Shown here piece after piece: positions 42,703 to 52,264 of a stretch of DNA of 64,000 nt; position 1 is the stretch's first letter; the number at the start of each line of letters is the position of its first letter. Position numbers and translations under genes: made by a program. The notes below the pieces were generated by a model. The model searched no databases. It saw only the letters and a list, made by a program, of their open reading frames with translations, and was not told the origin of the DNA. The stretch covers positions 15,897 through 79,896 of the forward strand of contig URND01000002.1 of NCBI GenBank assembly GCA_900549105.1. Reading direction: 5' to 3'. Source of the stretch: an uncultured Eubacteriales bacterium (GTDB lineage: Bacteria > Bacillota > Clostridia > Lachnospirales > Lachnospiraceae).

Positions 42703-43539
42703 ATGACAATTAAAGAAGTTGAGGAGAAAACGGGGCTTGCCCGTTCGAATATCCGTTTTTATGAAAAAGAAAAATTGATTCAGCCGACAAGAAATGTGGG
42801 GAATGGCTACAGAGAGTATTCGGAAGAGGATGTGGAAGTCATCAAAAAGATTGCGTACCTGCGGACTCTGGGGATTTCGATTGAGACTATCCATCGGCTG
42901 ATTCTCGGGGAAATTTCTCTGCAAGAGACGCTTCGTATCCAGGTGGAGAAGCTGGACGGGCAGATGGTGGATTTGGAGCAGGCGAAGGCTATATGCGGTA
43001 AAATGCTGCAGGATAAGACGGTCAGTTTTGATAACCTGGATGTGGGAGCCTACGTGCCGGAGGTGAAAGAGTACTGGCAGTCAAATTCAAATATTTTCAG
43101 GTTGGATTCGGTGGGCTTTCTCTATGTGTGGGGCGGTTCCCTTACCTGGGGCGTTTTGACTGCTGCGGTTTTGCTCATTGCTCTACTGGCCTGGCCGAAG
43201 CTGCCGGAAAAGATTCCGATTCAATGGAGTGACGGTGAGGTGAGTAGGGCGGCCAACAGAATCTTTATATTTGTTTATCCGCTGGCCTGCGGGGTTATCC
43301 ATTTTCTTTTCAGGCCCTTATGGCAGAGTAATCTAAGGGCGTATGTTTGGTTTCACAATGATTTGGTTGCGGATTATCTGGCAAACTTTTTTTGCTTTGT
43401 CATTTTATCCGTGGAAATATTTTCCGTGTTATATATCTATGGCATAGTGAAATACGTGCAAATCTTACTTTTTATCGATTGTGCAGTCTTTGCGGTTTTA
43501 TTGGCTTTGGGGATGTACAAGCTGATGAAAAAGCGTTAA
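42703..43539 (+). CDS. MerR family regulator fused to a DUF1648/SdpI-like membrane domain
   Basis: 278 aa. The N-terminal winged helix (about 1-70) has MTIKEVEEKTGLARSNIRFY and NGYREYSEEDVEVIKKIA. After a coiled linker the C-terminal half is hydrophobic with four membrane segments, and the loop LPEKIPIQWSDGEVSRAANR is DUF1648-like (P-x-H/Q-W-x-x-x-G). SdpI-type domains often confer immunity or sense membrane-active toxins. The ATG at 42703 follows GAAGGTGATG; an alternative ATG at 42685 is less well placed. Confidence 0.88.
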   Translation: MTIKEVEEKTGLARSNIRFYEKEKLIQPTRNVGNGYREYSEEDVEVIKKIAYLRTLGISIETIHRLILGEISLQETLRIQVEKLDGQMVDLEQAKAICGKMLQDKTVSFDNLDVGAYVPEVKEYWQSNSNIFRLDSVGFLYVWGGSLTWGVLTAAVLLIALLAWPKLPEKIPIQWSDGEVSRAANRIFIFVYPLACGVIHFLFRPLWQSNLRAYVWFHNDLVADYLANFFCFVILSVEIFSVLYIYGIVKYVQILLFIDCAVFAVLLALGMYKLMKKR

Positions 43540-43647
43540 AATAGGTTGAAAACGGGGGCTGCAATAAATATAGAAATAATGAGGCAGACGTGATAACATA
43601 GTAGACATATTGCGGCGATAACGATGAATAGCCCGTTGGGGGTATGA

Positions 43648-45411
43648 ATGGAACAGAATAGACGATACACGGTAAAAGAATTAATCGGGAGATTTCTTCC
43701 TTATTTTAAACCATATTATAAGACTTTGTGTCTGGACTTATTTTGCGCAGCGCTGACCACAATTTGTGAAATGATACTGCCGTTGATTATCAGACAGATT
43801 ACCAATACTGCTTTGCAGGATATTGCTTTATTGACAACAAGAATGATACTTGCTTTGGGCTTTCTTTATTTTGTACTGCGGGTGATAGACAGTATTGCCA
43901 GTTTTTATATGGCAGATATGGGACATGTTATGGGTGCGAAGATAGAGACTGATATGAGGCGCAGCGCGTACGCACATTTGCAGCAATTGTCCAATACATA
44001 TTTTAATAATACAAAAGTCGGTCAGATTATGGGACGCATTACCAATGATTTGTTCGAGGTTACGGAGTTTGCACATCACTGTCCGGAGGAATTTTTTATA
44101 GCGGGAGTTAAGATAATCGTATCCTTTATCATACTTGCGGGCATCCATTTGCCGCTTACGGTTATGGTATTTGTCTTTGTTCCGATTATGACGATTGTAT
44201 GCCGGATACTCAATAAGAAGATGCGTTCTGCCTTTATCGACCAGCGTCATCAGATTGGTGAGTTAAATGCCAAAATTGAGGATAGTTTACTGGGGCAAAA
44301 GGTAGTAAAGGCATTTACCAATGAAGATATTGAAACGCAAAAATTTGAGGAAGGTAATCAGAAATTTTTAGGAATCAAGTCATATACCTATCGGTTGATG
44401 GGGCTTTTTGGCACTTCCACCAGAGTGTTTGACGGGTTGATGTATCTGACAGTTATTATAGGCGGCGGCTTTTTCATGAAGTATGGCGTGATTCTTCCCG
44501 GGGATATGGTAGCTTATGTTATGTATGTTTCCACCCTGATTGCTACGGTGAGAAGAATTATTGAGTTTGCGGAACAGTTTCAGAGAGGGATTACGGGTAT
44601 TGAGCGGTTCGTGCAGATTATGGATGCGGATGTGGAGATTTTTGATGAGCCGGATGCGCAGGATTTGGAGAATCCGAAGGGAGAAATTGAGTTTGACCAT
44701 GTCAGCTTTGAATATCCGGATGACCATAATAAGGTATTCCATAATTTGAATTTGAAGATACATGCAGGAGAAAAGATTGCTATTGTAGGACCCTCAGGTG
44801 CAGGGAAGACTACACTTTGTAATTTGATTCCAAGATTTTATGATGTATCGGGTGGTGAAATTATACTGGATGGAAAAGATATAAAGAAGCTTACTTTGAA
44901 GAGTCTGCGCAGGAGTATCGGTATGGTACAGCAGGAGGTTTATCTGTTTTCAGGAACAGTATATGAGAATATTGTTTATGGTAAACCGGGTGCAACCTAT
45001 GAGGAAGTAAGGGAAGCGGCAAAGCGTGCCGGAGCAGACGAGTTTATTCAGAATTTAAAGGACGGGTATGACACATATGTCGGTGAGCGTGGCGTGAAGC
45101 TATCCGGTGGACAAAAGCAGAGAATAAGTATTGCCAGAGTTTTTTTAAAGAATCCTCCGATTATTATTTTGGATGAGGCAACCTCTGCTCTTGACAATGA
45201 AAGTGAGTTCGCAGTTGCCAAATCTCTGCATGAGCTGGCAAAGGGACGTACAACACTTACCATAGCGCATAGATTGTCAAGCATCAGAAATTCAGACAGG
45301 ATTTTGGTGTTGACAGAGGAAGGAATTGTGGAGGAAGGAAATCATGACCAGCTTATGGAACGCGGGGGAATCTATTGTCAGTTTTACAGAATGGCAAATG
45401 AGATAAAATAG
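43648..45411 (+). CDS. ABC exporter, permease-ATPase fusion (ABCB type)
   Basis: 587-aa half-transporter. Six membrane helices fill residues about 20-310. The ATPase domain has Walker A GPSGAGKTT, Q-loop MVQQEVYLFSG, signature LSGGQKQRISIARV, Walker B IIILDEATSALD and the switch IAHRLSS. These acidic DEAT residues predict an active exporter. It probably works as a homodimer since no partner half is adjacent. It has less GC-rich codons than its flanks. Substrate unknown; lipid, peptide or drug export are typical. Confidence 0.95.
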   Translation: MEQNRRYTVKELIGRFLPYFKPYYKTLCLDLFCAALTTICEMILPLIIRQITNTALQDIALLTTRMILALGFLYFVLRVIDSIASFYMADMGHVMGAKIETDMRRSAYAHLQQLSNTYFNNTKVGQIMGRITNDLFEVTEFAHHCPEEFFIAGVKIIVSFIILAGIHLPLTVMVFVFVPIMTIVCRILNKKMRSAFIDQRHQIGELNAKIEDSLLGQKVVKAFTNEDIETQKFEEGNQKFLGIKSYTYRLMGLFGTSTRVFDGLMYLTVIIGGGFFMKYGVILPGDMVAYVMYVSTLIATVRRIIEFAEQFQRGITGIERFVQIMDADVEIFDEPDAQDLENPKGEIEFDHVSFEYPDDHNKVFHNLNLKIHAGEKIAIVGPSGAGKTTLCNLIPRFYDVSGGEIILDGKDIKKLTLKSLRRSIGMVQQEVYLFSGTVYENIVYGKPGATYEEVREAAKRAGADEFIQNLKDGYDTYVGERGVKLSGGQKQRISIARVFLKNPPIIILDEATSALDNESEFAVAKSLHELAKGRTTLTIAHRLSSIRNSDRILVLTEEGIVEEGNHDQLMERGGIYCQFYRMANEIK

Positions 45412-45464
45412 CAGGGAAATCATAGAATAGAAGGACACTACCTTATTTTCCGGGAGGTTTAAAA

Positions 45465-46211
45465 ATGATTCTTTATTTTACAGGCACAGGCAACAGTGAA
45501 TTTGTGGCGAAGCGGATTGGGGAAAAGACCGGGGATGAAACCCTGAATTTGTTTGAGAAGATTCGGGATGGGGATTATTCCAGAATAAGATCGGCAAGTC
45601 CCTTTGTGTTTGTTGTACCCACCTATGCGTGGCAGATTCCCCATATTGTCAGGGATTGGATTCGGCGCGCAAAGTTTGGCGGAAACCGTAAGGCTTATTT
45701 TGTTATGACCTGCGGGGACAGTATTGGAAATGCCGGTGAATATATCGAAAAGTTGTGTGTGAAAAAAGGTTTTAACTATATGGGCTGTGCGAAAATCATT
45801 ATGCCGGAAAACTATATTGCCATGTTTCAGGCGCCGGACAGGGATGAAGCCGTCCGAATTGTGGAAAGGGCGATTCCGGCGATAGATGATGTTATTGAGG
45901 TCATTAAAAAAGGAGAACGGATTCCACAGAAAAAGATGACTGCTGTGGGAAAAATCAGTTCTGCCCTGGTAAATAAAATTTTTTATCCTGCATTTGTCCA
46001 TGCAAAGCCCTTTTATACGACGGAGGCCTGCATTGGCTGTGGAAAATGTGAAACCGTCTGCCCGATGAATAATATTGATATTATCGATGGCCGTCCGGTT
46101 TGGGATAATCATTGTACCCATTGTATGGCCTGCATCTGCGGCTGCCCGGAAGAGGCGATTGAATACGGCAAAAAAAGTAAAGGAAAGCCGAGATATCAAT
46201 GTCCAATGTAG
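45465..46211 (+). CDS. EFR1 family flavodoxin-ferredoxin protein
   Basis: 248 aa. The N-terminal flavodoxin-like domain starts MILYFTGTGNSEFVA (FMN phosphate loop T-G-T-G-N-S) and continues VFVVPTYAWQIPHIVRDW. The C-terminal part has two 4Fe-4S motifs: CIGCGKCETVCP and CTHCMACICGCP (C-x2-C-x2-C-x3-C). It shuttles electrons between unknown partners. GGGAGG precedes the ATG. It is a single gene with no obvious operon mate. Confidence 0.93.
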   Translation: MILYFTGTGNSEFVAKRIGEKTGDETLNLFEKIRDGDYSRIRSASPFVFVVPTYAWQIPHIVRDWIRRAKFGGNRKAYFVMTCGDSIGNAGEYIEKLCVKKGFNYMGCAKIIMPENYIAMFQAPDRDEAVRIVERAIPAIDDVIEVIKKGERIPQKKMTAVGKISSALVNKIFYPAFVHAKPFYTTEACIGCGKCETVCPMNNIDIIDGRPVWDNHCTHCMACICGCPEEAIEYGKKSKGKPRYQCPM

Positions 46212-46285
46212 ATGAAGGGATTGTTATCCCGTGGACTTTAGTTTATAATAATCAGGTAATATAAAGAATAAGAGAGGTTATTCAG

Positions 46286-47824
46286 ATGATAAATGTCAGA
46301 GAATACAGAGGACATATTCGAAATTGGGAAGCGCTCTGCGGAGAGCTTGGCATTGATAAGACATTGTCCAGAGAGGAACGCGAGGAACAGATTCTTATAA
46401 AGGCTTATGAGACCTGGGGATACGATATGGCAAATCATATGCACGGCATGTTCGCTTTTGCATTGTGGGATGAGGAAGAGCAGAAGCTTTTCTGCCTGAG
46501 AGACCAGTTTGGAACGAAGCCGTTTTATTATTATGAAACAGAAGAAGGCCATCTTCTCTGTGGTACAACCATTCGTAAGATTATGGAGCAGCCGGGCTTT
46601 GTGAAAAAGCTGAATGAAGAAATGCTCCAGTTGTATTTGAGCCTGACCTATGTGGCCGGGGAAAATACATTTTTCCGGGGAGTAAAAAAACTTATGCCCG
46701 GCCGGTATCTTGTCTGGCAGGACGGAAAACTTAAAATAGAGCGTTATTGGACGCCGGAGTTTCACCCGGATGAAAGCAAAACGCTGGAGGATTGGGCCGA
46801 TGAGATTCATACAACCCTTCAGGAGATTATGCCGGAGGTGAAATCTGAAGATGAGACGGCAGAGTCCTTCCTGTCCGGCGGCGTGGATTCCTCCTATGTG
46901 CTGGCAATGTCGGATGTGAAGCTGACCGATTCCTGCGGTTATGAAGAGGCCCGTTTTGATGAATCGGGGATGGCGCGGCAGACGGCGGAGATTCTCGGAA
47001 GAGAGAATGCCAGATGCCTGATTACGCCGGAAGAATATTTTGAGATTGTTCCTTATGTAATGTACAATATGGAGCAGCCGCTGGGGGATGCCTCAGCCAT
47101 AGCCTTTGCCATAGCCTGCAAAGCGACGGCGGAACATACAAAGCTCTGTTATTCCGGCGAGGGCGCTGATGAATTTTTCGGCGGTTACAATATGTACCGC
47201 AATGCGGAGCGGTATGGAGAGAACCTGAAAACATTTTATGTGGGCAACACCAATATTATGAAAGAGGACGAGAAAAAGCGGATTCTCAAAAAATATGACC
47301 CGGATGTCCTCCCGATTGAGCTGGTGGAACGGATTTATGAGGAAACCGAAGGCCTGGACCCGCTGGCTAAAATGTCCAACGTGGATATTCAGATTTGGCT
47401 TGAAGGAGATATTTATTTAAATGTGGACAAAATGAGTACAGCCGCAGGGCTGGAAATCCGGATGCCTCTGACGGACAGGCGGATTTTTGACATTGCCTCC
47501 CGGATGCCGTCAAGATTTAAAGTCAATGAGGAGCAGAATAAGGTGGCTTTCCGTACGGCTGCGGCAAAAGTTCTTCCGGAGGAAATTGCCTTCCGCAAGA
47601 AGCTTGGATTTATCGTGCCTATTCGTATATGGATGGCTGATGAACGCTATAATCAGGATGTGCAGGCGAAATTCCACAGCGATATGGCGGCACAGTTTTT
47701 CAATGTGGATGAAATCAATGCGATTTTTGATGATTATGTTGGCGGAAATTCGGACAACTGGAGAAAGGTGTGGACCATCTACACATTCCTTGTTTGGTAT
47801 GAAGAATATTTCGTAAAACGCTGA
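46286..47824 (+). CDS. Asparagine synthetase-like protein lacking the N-terminal cysteine
   Basis: 512 aa. The synthetase domain (about 180-510) is intact, with the ATP PP-loop SFLSGGVDSSYVLA near residue 196 and CYSGEGADEFFGGY. The N-terminal glutaminase-like part keeps the strands GMFAFALWDEEEQKLFCLRDQFGTKPFYY but has no Cys at position 2: the protein starts MINVREYRGHIRNWEALC. No MCGI-type start is found upstream in any frame. It may use ammonia or a different N-donor, or act in amide ligation of another acid. RBS AGAGAGG lies upstream. Confidence 0.85.
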   Translation: MINVREYRGHIRNWEALCGELGIDKTLSREEREEQILIKAYETWGYDMANHMHGMFAFALWDEEEQKLFCLRDQFGTKPFYYYETEEGHLLCGTTIRKIMEQPGFVKKLNEEMLQLYLSLTYVAGENTFFRGVKKLMPGRYLVWQDGKLKIERYWTPEFHPDESKTLEDWADEIHTTLQEIMPEVKSEDETAESFLSGGVDSSYVLAMSDVKLTDSCGYEEARFDESGMARQTAEILGRENARCLITPEEYFEIVPYVMYNMEQPLGDASAIAFAIACKATAEHTKLCYSGEGADEFFGGYNMYRNAERYGENLKTFYVGNTNIMKEDEKKRILKKYDPDVLPIELVERIYEETEGLDPLAKMSNVDIQIWLEGDIYLNVDKMSTAAGLEIRMPLTDRRIFDIASRMPSRFKVNEEQNKVAFRTAAAKVLPEEIAFRKKLGFIVPIRIWMADERYNQDVQAKFHSDMAAQFFNVDEINAIFDDYVGGNSDNWRKVWTIYTFLVWYEEYFVKR

Positions 47825-47841
47825 AATGATAGAGTAAAATG

Positions 47842-47876
47842 TGACAGGTGTTCAGGAGGAATGCCTGTCATATTTC
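47842..47876 (+). terminator. Possible intrinsic terminator after the AsnB-like gene
   Basis: TGACAGG (47842-47848) and CCTGTCA (47864-47870) form a stem with a 15-base loop, followed by TATTTCT. The T-run is imperfect, so strength is uncertain. Confidence 0.5.
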
Positions 47877-47930
47877 TATGTACTATATTTAGAAGAGAAG
47901 AACATGGGGCAGAAAGCAGGAGGTGGAGAA

Positions 47931-48719
47931 ATGTCGGTGAAGAAGACCGTGTTTTTTGATATCGATGGAACGCTGTGGAATTGGCATAATGAGATTCCGG
48001 AAAGTACGATTCGGGCGATTCGGAGTCTGCGGCAAAATGGACATCAGGCCTTTTTGTGCAGCGGGCGCAGCCGGGCCTATATTCAGAACCCGGATTTGTT
48101 TGCCATTGGTTTTGACGGCGTTGTGTCGGGATGCGGAACGATGATTGAGTATGGCGGCGAGACCATTTTTTATAAAAAACTGGATGTGGATTTGGTGGAA
48201 CACACGGTAAATACCGTAAGAAAATATGGGATGCGTCCCATACTGGAAGGCAGAGAATATCTGTATATGGATGAGAGAGAATTTGCCAAAGATAATTATG
48301 GGAAAAAGGTGAAAGCGGAGGTCGGTTCCCGGCTGCTGACCATTGCAGGCGAGTGGGGCCAATGGGAAATATCCAAGTTATCCTGTGCAACAGAAGCGGC
48401 GGACCAGGAAAAATGCTATGAGGAATTAAAGGACTGTTTTGACTTTATTATACATGATATACCGGTGACAGAATTTGTCCCGAAGGGATATCATAAGGGG
48501 ACCGGAATAGCGAAGGTGTGTGAAATGCTGGACACAGATATTGAGGACACGATTGCCTTTGGGGACAGCGCCAATGATATTGGCATGCTTCGGGCGGCGG
48601 GCTTCGGGGTAGCCATGGGCAACAGTTCTGAAGATGTCAAACTGGAAGCGGATTATGTGACAACGCCGGTTATGGAAGACGGTATATGGAAGGCATGTAA
48701 ACACCTGGAGCTTATATAG
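47931..48719 (+). CDS. Cof-type HAD family phosphatase
   Basis: 262 aa. HAD motif I FFDIDGTL (nucleophile Asp and acid Asp at residues 8 and 10), motif II with Ser in FLCSGRSRAY, Lys in PKGYHKGTG and motif IV in FGDSANDIGML. A type-II cap lies between motifs II and III. The family hydrolyses sugar phosphates, FMN or PLP and others; specificity is unknown. The ATG at 47931 follows AGGAGGTGGAG. The frame from 47841 crosses the terminator, so it was not used. Confidence 0.92.
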   Translation: MSVKKTVFFDIDGTLWNWHNEIPESTIRAIRSLRQNGHQAFLCSGRSRAYIQNPDLFAIGFDGVVSGCGTMIEYGGETIFYKKLDVDLVEHTVNTVRKYGMRPILEGREYLYMDEREFAKDNYGKKVKAEVGSRLLTIAGEWGQWEISKLSCATEAADQEKCYEELKDCFDFIIHDIPVTEFVPKGYHKGTGIAKVCEMLDTDIEDTIAFGDSANDIGMLRAAGFGVAMGNSSEDVKLEADYVTTPVMEDGIWKACKHLELI

Positions 48720-48759
48720 AGAGTGACGATTTGGAATAAGGAGTTCTTTTAAATAATGT

Positions 48760-48774
48760 ATGAATAAAATTCAT
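48760..48774. promoter_or_regulatory. Probable LysR-type operator, copy 1
   Basis: ATGAAT-AAA-ATTCAT, a perfect 6-bp palindrome with a 3-bp spacer and T-N11-A, 110 bases before the LysR gene. The same palindrome recurs at 49806-49820. Confidence 0.6.
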
Positions 48775-48884
48775 GGCTTTGTGAAAAGTTTACGGGTAGA
48801 AAATGTAGACGAAATCTGTATGTCAAAGTTATAATAATAAGGGAAACATAGGACTGACAGAAGATAAGAGGGGGAGGAATAGCC

Positions 48885-49754
48885 ATGACTTTAACACAGC
48901 TCAGATATTTCAGAGAGATTGTGCGTCTTGGCGGGTTTACAAAGGCGGCCAACAAGCTATTCATCAGTCAGTCGACGTTGAGTAAATCCATACGGGCGCT
49001 GGAAGATGAGTATAAGGTCATATTAATTAACCGGGGAGCAAAGAATTTTGAGGTAACAAAAGAAGGTATGATTCTGTATGATTATGCCGAAAGAATATGC
49101 AGCTTTTACGATCAGCAGGTGCAGGAACTGGCGGATCAGTTAAGCCGTTCCAATAATGTGATTCGGTTGGGGGTACCGCCGACAGCAGGAGCTATTTACT
49201 GTAATTCAATCATACACAGATTTCAGAAGACATATCCCGAAATACTTTTGGAAATACAGCAGATTACGTCGAAGGATATTGTTGACAAAGTGTCGGAAGG
49301 CAAGCTGGATGCCGGTTTTATCATTGAGCCCTTTGAAGACGGCCGCTTTGAAAAAAAGAAAGTGCTGGAGACAGAGGCTGTTTTGGTGGTGCCCAAAAAG
49401 CATCGTCTGGCCAGGCGCCGGAACGTATCCTTTGAGGAGATACGTCATGAACGGATGCTGATGGTCAGCCCGGAATATATGTACTACGATTTGGTGAAGG
49501 AGAAATGTCTGGCGGCCGGTTTTATGCCGCAGTTTGCATTTGAGAGTTATCAGTGGGAGTTTATATTTGAAATGGTAGCCAATGAGCAGGGGGTGACAAT
49601 ATTCCCAAAGCCGCTGGTCGATAAATTTAATAACGCCAGAGTGAATTGGATTCATCTGGAAAATCCCGAATTTGACTGGACACTGTCGGTTATCCGTCAA
49701 AAGGATAAAGTAGTTACAACGCCAATGAAATGTTTTTGGAATATATTTGATTGA
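48885..49754 (+). CDS. LysR family transcriptional regulator
   Basis: 289 aa. The winged helix-turn-helix at about 1-60 has FREIVRLGGFTKAANKLFISQSTLSKSIRALED; the rest is the two-lobed effector domain. The gene is followed by a terminator and then, in the same direction, by a hydrolase and a GntP-type permease. Identical palindromes flank it, so it probably regulates itself and those two genes. Its effector is likely related to the transported carboxylate. Confidence 0.93.
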   Translation: MTLTQLRYFREIVRLGGFTKAANKLFISQSTLSKSIRALEDEYKVILINRGAKNFEVTKEGMILYDYAERICSFYDQQVQELADQLSRSNNVIRLGVPPTAGAIYCNSIIHRFQKTYPEILLEIQQITSKDIVDKVSEGKLDAGFIIEPFEDGRFEKKKVLETEAVLVVPKKHRLARRRNVSFEEIRHERMLMVSPEYMYYDLVKEKCLAAGFMPQFAFESYQWEFIFEMVANEQGVTIFPKPLVDKFNNARVNWIHLENPEFDWTLSVIRQKDKVVTTPMKCFWNIFD

Positions 49755-49772
49755 ATAAAGAAAAGGTCAGAG

Positions 49773-49803
49773 CTGTTCTGCAGGATTGCAGGACAGTTTT
49801 TCT
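49773..49803 (+). terminator. Intrinsic terminator after the LysR gene
   Basis: CTGTTCTGC (49773-49781) and GCAGGACAG (49788-49796), one G-U, followed by TTTTTCTTT. Confidence 0.75.
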
Positions 49804-49805
49804 TT

Positions 49806-49905
49806 ATGAATGGAATTCATGAATCATGTTTTTTTTAACTGGGAGTTTTTGTCATGGGTCAATGAATTAAATCAATTTTTCAATGGTGTCGGATATTGTT
49901 ATAAT
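49806..49905 (+). promoter_or_regulatory. LysR-type operator copy 2 and activator-dependent promoter
   Basis: ATGAAT-GGA-ATTCAT at 49806-49820 repeats the operator seen upstream of the LysR gene. A weaker copy (ATGAAT-TAA-ATCAAT) is at 49862-49876. It is followed by TTTTCA (49877-49882), a 17-base spacer and TATAAT (49900-49905). The poor -35 next to these sites fits activation by LysR of the hydrolase-permease operon. Confidence 0.6.
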
Positions 49906-49975
49906 TTAATCACAAGCTAAATTCCGGCCGGAAGAAACAAATAAAAAATAAGCGTAAAATTAAGGAGGACATAAA

Positions 49976-50878
49976 ATGAGCTTTGCTGATTTTGATATTC
50001 AGTCTTTTCAGGCAGAAGACGGTGCGGTCATTCGATATGTGGATATGGGCAAGGGCAAACCGATGATGTACATGATGGGGTTTGGAAGCAGTATTGAATC
50101 TCAGGCGTTGTTTATTGAGGCGATGCAGGAATCGGGGCGTATTATTGCTTTTGACCAGAGGGCTTTCGGTTTGACACCGGCGGCCGGAGAGATGGGGATT
50201 CATCAGTCAGCCCGTGACGCAAGGGCGTTGATGAAGCATCTGGGGCTTGAGGATATAACCCTGTTCGGTTATTCAATGGGAGCTGCGGAAATATTTTCTT
50301 ATGTTCGTCAATTTGGAACCGAAGGGCTGGCGAAAGTGATTATTGGCGATATGTCTCCAAAGCTGATCAATGAGGGCGATTGGAAATACGGCTTATATCA
50401 GGGATGGTATACACGGGAAATGTTTGAAAATGATCTGCGCTTAATGAAAACGGATTATAAGCGATTTGCATTGATCGTGGCAGAGGGTCTGCTGTTTCAG
50501 AAAAATCCGGAGGATGTTCGTGATTTCTCGGGGACGGCGGATGAGATTCGGGCGCGGATTCTCGGGCAGAGAAACGATCTGATTGCCCAGGTGTTGATTC
50601 AGGGAATGGTGGATGTCAGTGAAGAGCATGCTGCGGCGAATTATCATTACTGGTCAACTATGGCCAGAGAGGATTTCAGAGATGTTTTGCCGTTGATTGA
50701 TGTTCCGGCGCTGATTATGTATGCTGATCCGGGGTCGGGCTATAGTCCGGCAACCGCTGAATATATGCAGTCCCGGATTCCAAATGCGGCGCTGATGCCG
50801 ATGTATGATTGTACGCATATGGCGGCGGCTGAGAGTCCGAAGCAGTGGCGGGGCTGTATTAAAAAATTTGCTTATTGA
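49976..50878 (+). CDS. Alpha/beta hydrolase
   Basis: 300 aa. The nucleophile elbow is LFGYSMGAAEI; the oxyanion region is MYMMGFGSS; a late acid lies in IMYADPGSGYSP and the catalytic His in YDCTHMAAAESP. There is no signal peptide, so it acts in the cytoplasm. AGGAGG lies upstream. It sits next to the GntP permease and below a LysR-controlled promoter, so it may hydrolyse an ester or lactone of an imported acid. The substrate cannot be read from sequence. Confidence 0.9.
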   Translation: MSFADFDIQSFQAEDGAVIRYVDMGKGKPMMYMMGFGSSIESQALFIEAMQESGRIIAFDQRAFGLTPAAGEMGIHQSARDARALMKHLGLEDITLFGYSMGAAEIFSYVRQFGTEGLAKVIIGDMSPKLINEGDWKYGLYQGWYTREMFENDLRLMKTDYKRFALIVAEGLLFQKNPEDVRDFSGTADEIRARILGQRNDLIAQVLIQGMVDVSEEHAAANYHYWSTMAREDFRDVLPLIDVPALIMYADPGSGYSPATAEYMQSRIPNAALMPMYDCTHMAAAESPKQWRGCIKKFAY

Positions 50879-50912
50879 TAAAATGATTTGATTGAAGGGA
50901 TGGGTGAGTGAA

Positions 50913-52235
50913 ATGGAAGCTATTGGTGTTATTGGTATGATTGTGGCCATTGCGGCCCTTGTTTATTTGACATTTAAAGGTATGAACGGTTTTGTTGCGT
51001 CCTTAATTGCAACAGTTATTCTTATTGTAACAAGTGGATTGCCGTTTTGGGATACGCTTGTGAATACTTATGCGGCATCACTGGGAAGTGTTTTTGCATC
51101 TTATTTGTTTATGTTCTGTGTGGCTTCTGCCTACAGCGAATTGATGAAACAAAGTGGTGCGGCGGAGTCGATTGCCAATTTCCTGTTTGGCATTTTTGGG
51201 GTTAAAGCCTCCTGTGCGGCGACGTTGATTATTTCCTTTTTGCTGGCATATAGTGGAATCAACGCATTTATTATTATTTTTGCGATATATCCGGTTGCGG
51301 TACCTGTATTCCGCAAGGCGAATATTTCCAAGAATCTTATGCCGGCAATTTTCCTGTATGGTTCGGTTGTTTTAAATGTTGTAACTCCAGGCTCCCCTTC
51401 CATGTTGTGTATTGCGCTGTCTGAAAAACTTGGCACGAGTACATTCAGCGCACCGGTCATGGCCGGGATTATCCTTGTTTTGGCTTTTGCGATTGGTATC
51501 GGTTATTTTACGTGGTCAGCAAAATCATTGAGAGCAAAGGGAGATGCTTTTACAGCCTCCGAGAGTGATGCAGCGCTGATTGCCGGAAGTACCTCCGGTA
51601 AAGAGCTGCCGCCGTTCGGACTGGCAATTCTTCCGTATGTTGCAATTATTGTTTTAAAATTGGTATTGGCAAATAGTATGAGCGCTTCGGACAGCGTTTG
51701 CACCTCTATTCTGGCGGGGACGGTTGTTTTGGTAATTACCAATTATAAATATTTGAAGGGCCATGTTATCAAGGATTTTACTGCCGGCTGGCTGTCAAGC
51801 ATCAATGCTCTGCTTTTAACGGCAGCGCTGATGGGATTTGCTTCCGTTGTTAATATTTCCGTAGGTTTCCAATATTTCATTGATTTGGCGATGGTAATGG
51901 CGGATAAGATGAATCCATATTTATCTGCAGTAGTCTGCATCAATGTATTTTCCGGTGTTACGGGCGCATCTTTGAGCGGTACTCAGATTTTCTGCAGTAC
52001 GCTGATGGATCATTTCGTTGCTCTCGGCGTAGATACACAGGCTCTTTACAAAATTCTTTCAGTTGCTTCTATGGGCCTGGATACACTGCCGCATTGCCCG
52101 ACATTTGTTATGATGGCGGCTGTGTGCGGTGTGACGACAAAGGCTTCCTATAAGCATGTTTTGATGATGACTGTGATTACTCCGATTGCGCTTGCTTTAG
52201 TAGGCGTTATCCTGGCGACAATGGGCATTGTATAA
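50913..52235 (+). CDS. GntP-family (gluconate/organic-acid) permease
   Basis: 440 aa with about twelve membrane segments. The N-terminal MEAIGVIGMIVAIAALVYLT and the late motif GVTGASLSGTQIFCSTLMDH, then SMGLDTLPHCPTFVMM, match GntP/H+ symporters. The start at 50913 is preferred over the TTG at 50892, since it begins at the first membrane helix and is preceded by GGGTGAG. It lies 34 bases downstream of the hydrolase and is followed by a strong terminator, making a two-gene operon for uptake and processing of an organic acid. Confidence 0.88.
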   Translation: MEAIGVIGMIVAIAALVYLTFKGMNGFVASLIATVILIVTSGLPFWDTLVNTYAASLGSVFASYLFMFCVASAYSELMKQSGAAESIANFLFGIFGVKASCAATLIISFLLAYSGINAFIIIFAIYPVAVPVFRKANISKNLMPAIFLYGSVVLNVVTPGSPSMLCIALSEKLGTSTFSAPVMAGIILVLAFAIGIGYFTWSAKSLRAKGDAFTASESDAALIAGSTSGKELPPFGLAILPYVAIIVLKLVLANSMSASDSVCTSILAGTVVLVITNYKYLKGHVIKDFTAGWLSSINALLLTAALMGFASVVNISVGFQYFIDLAMVMADKMNPYLSAVVCINVFSGVTGASLSGTQIFCSTLMDHFVALGVDTQALYKILSVASMGLDTLPHCPTFVMMAAVCGVTTKASYKHVLMMTVITPIALALVGVILATMGIV

Positions 52236-52264
52236 GAGAAACTCTCTCGTTATGATTTAAATAT

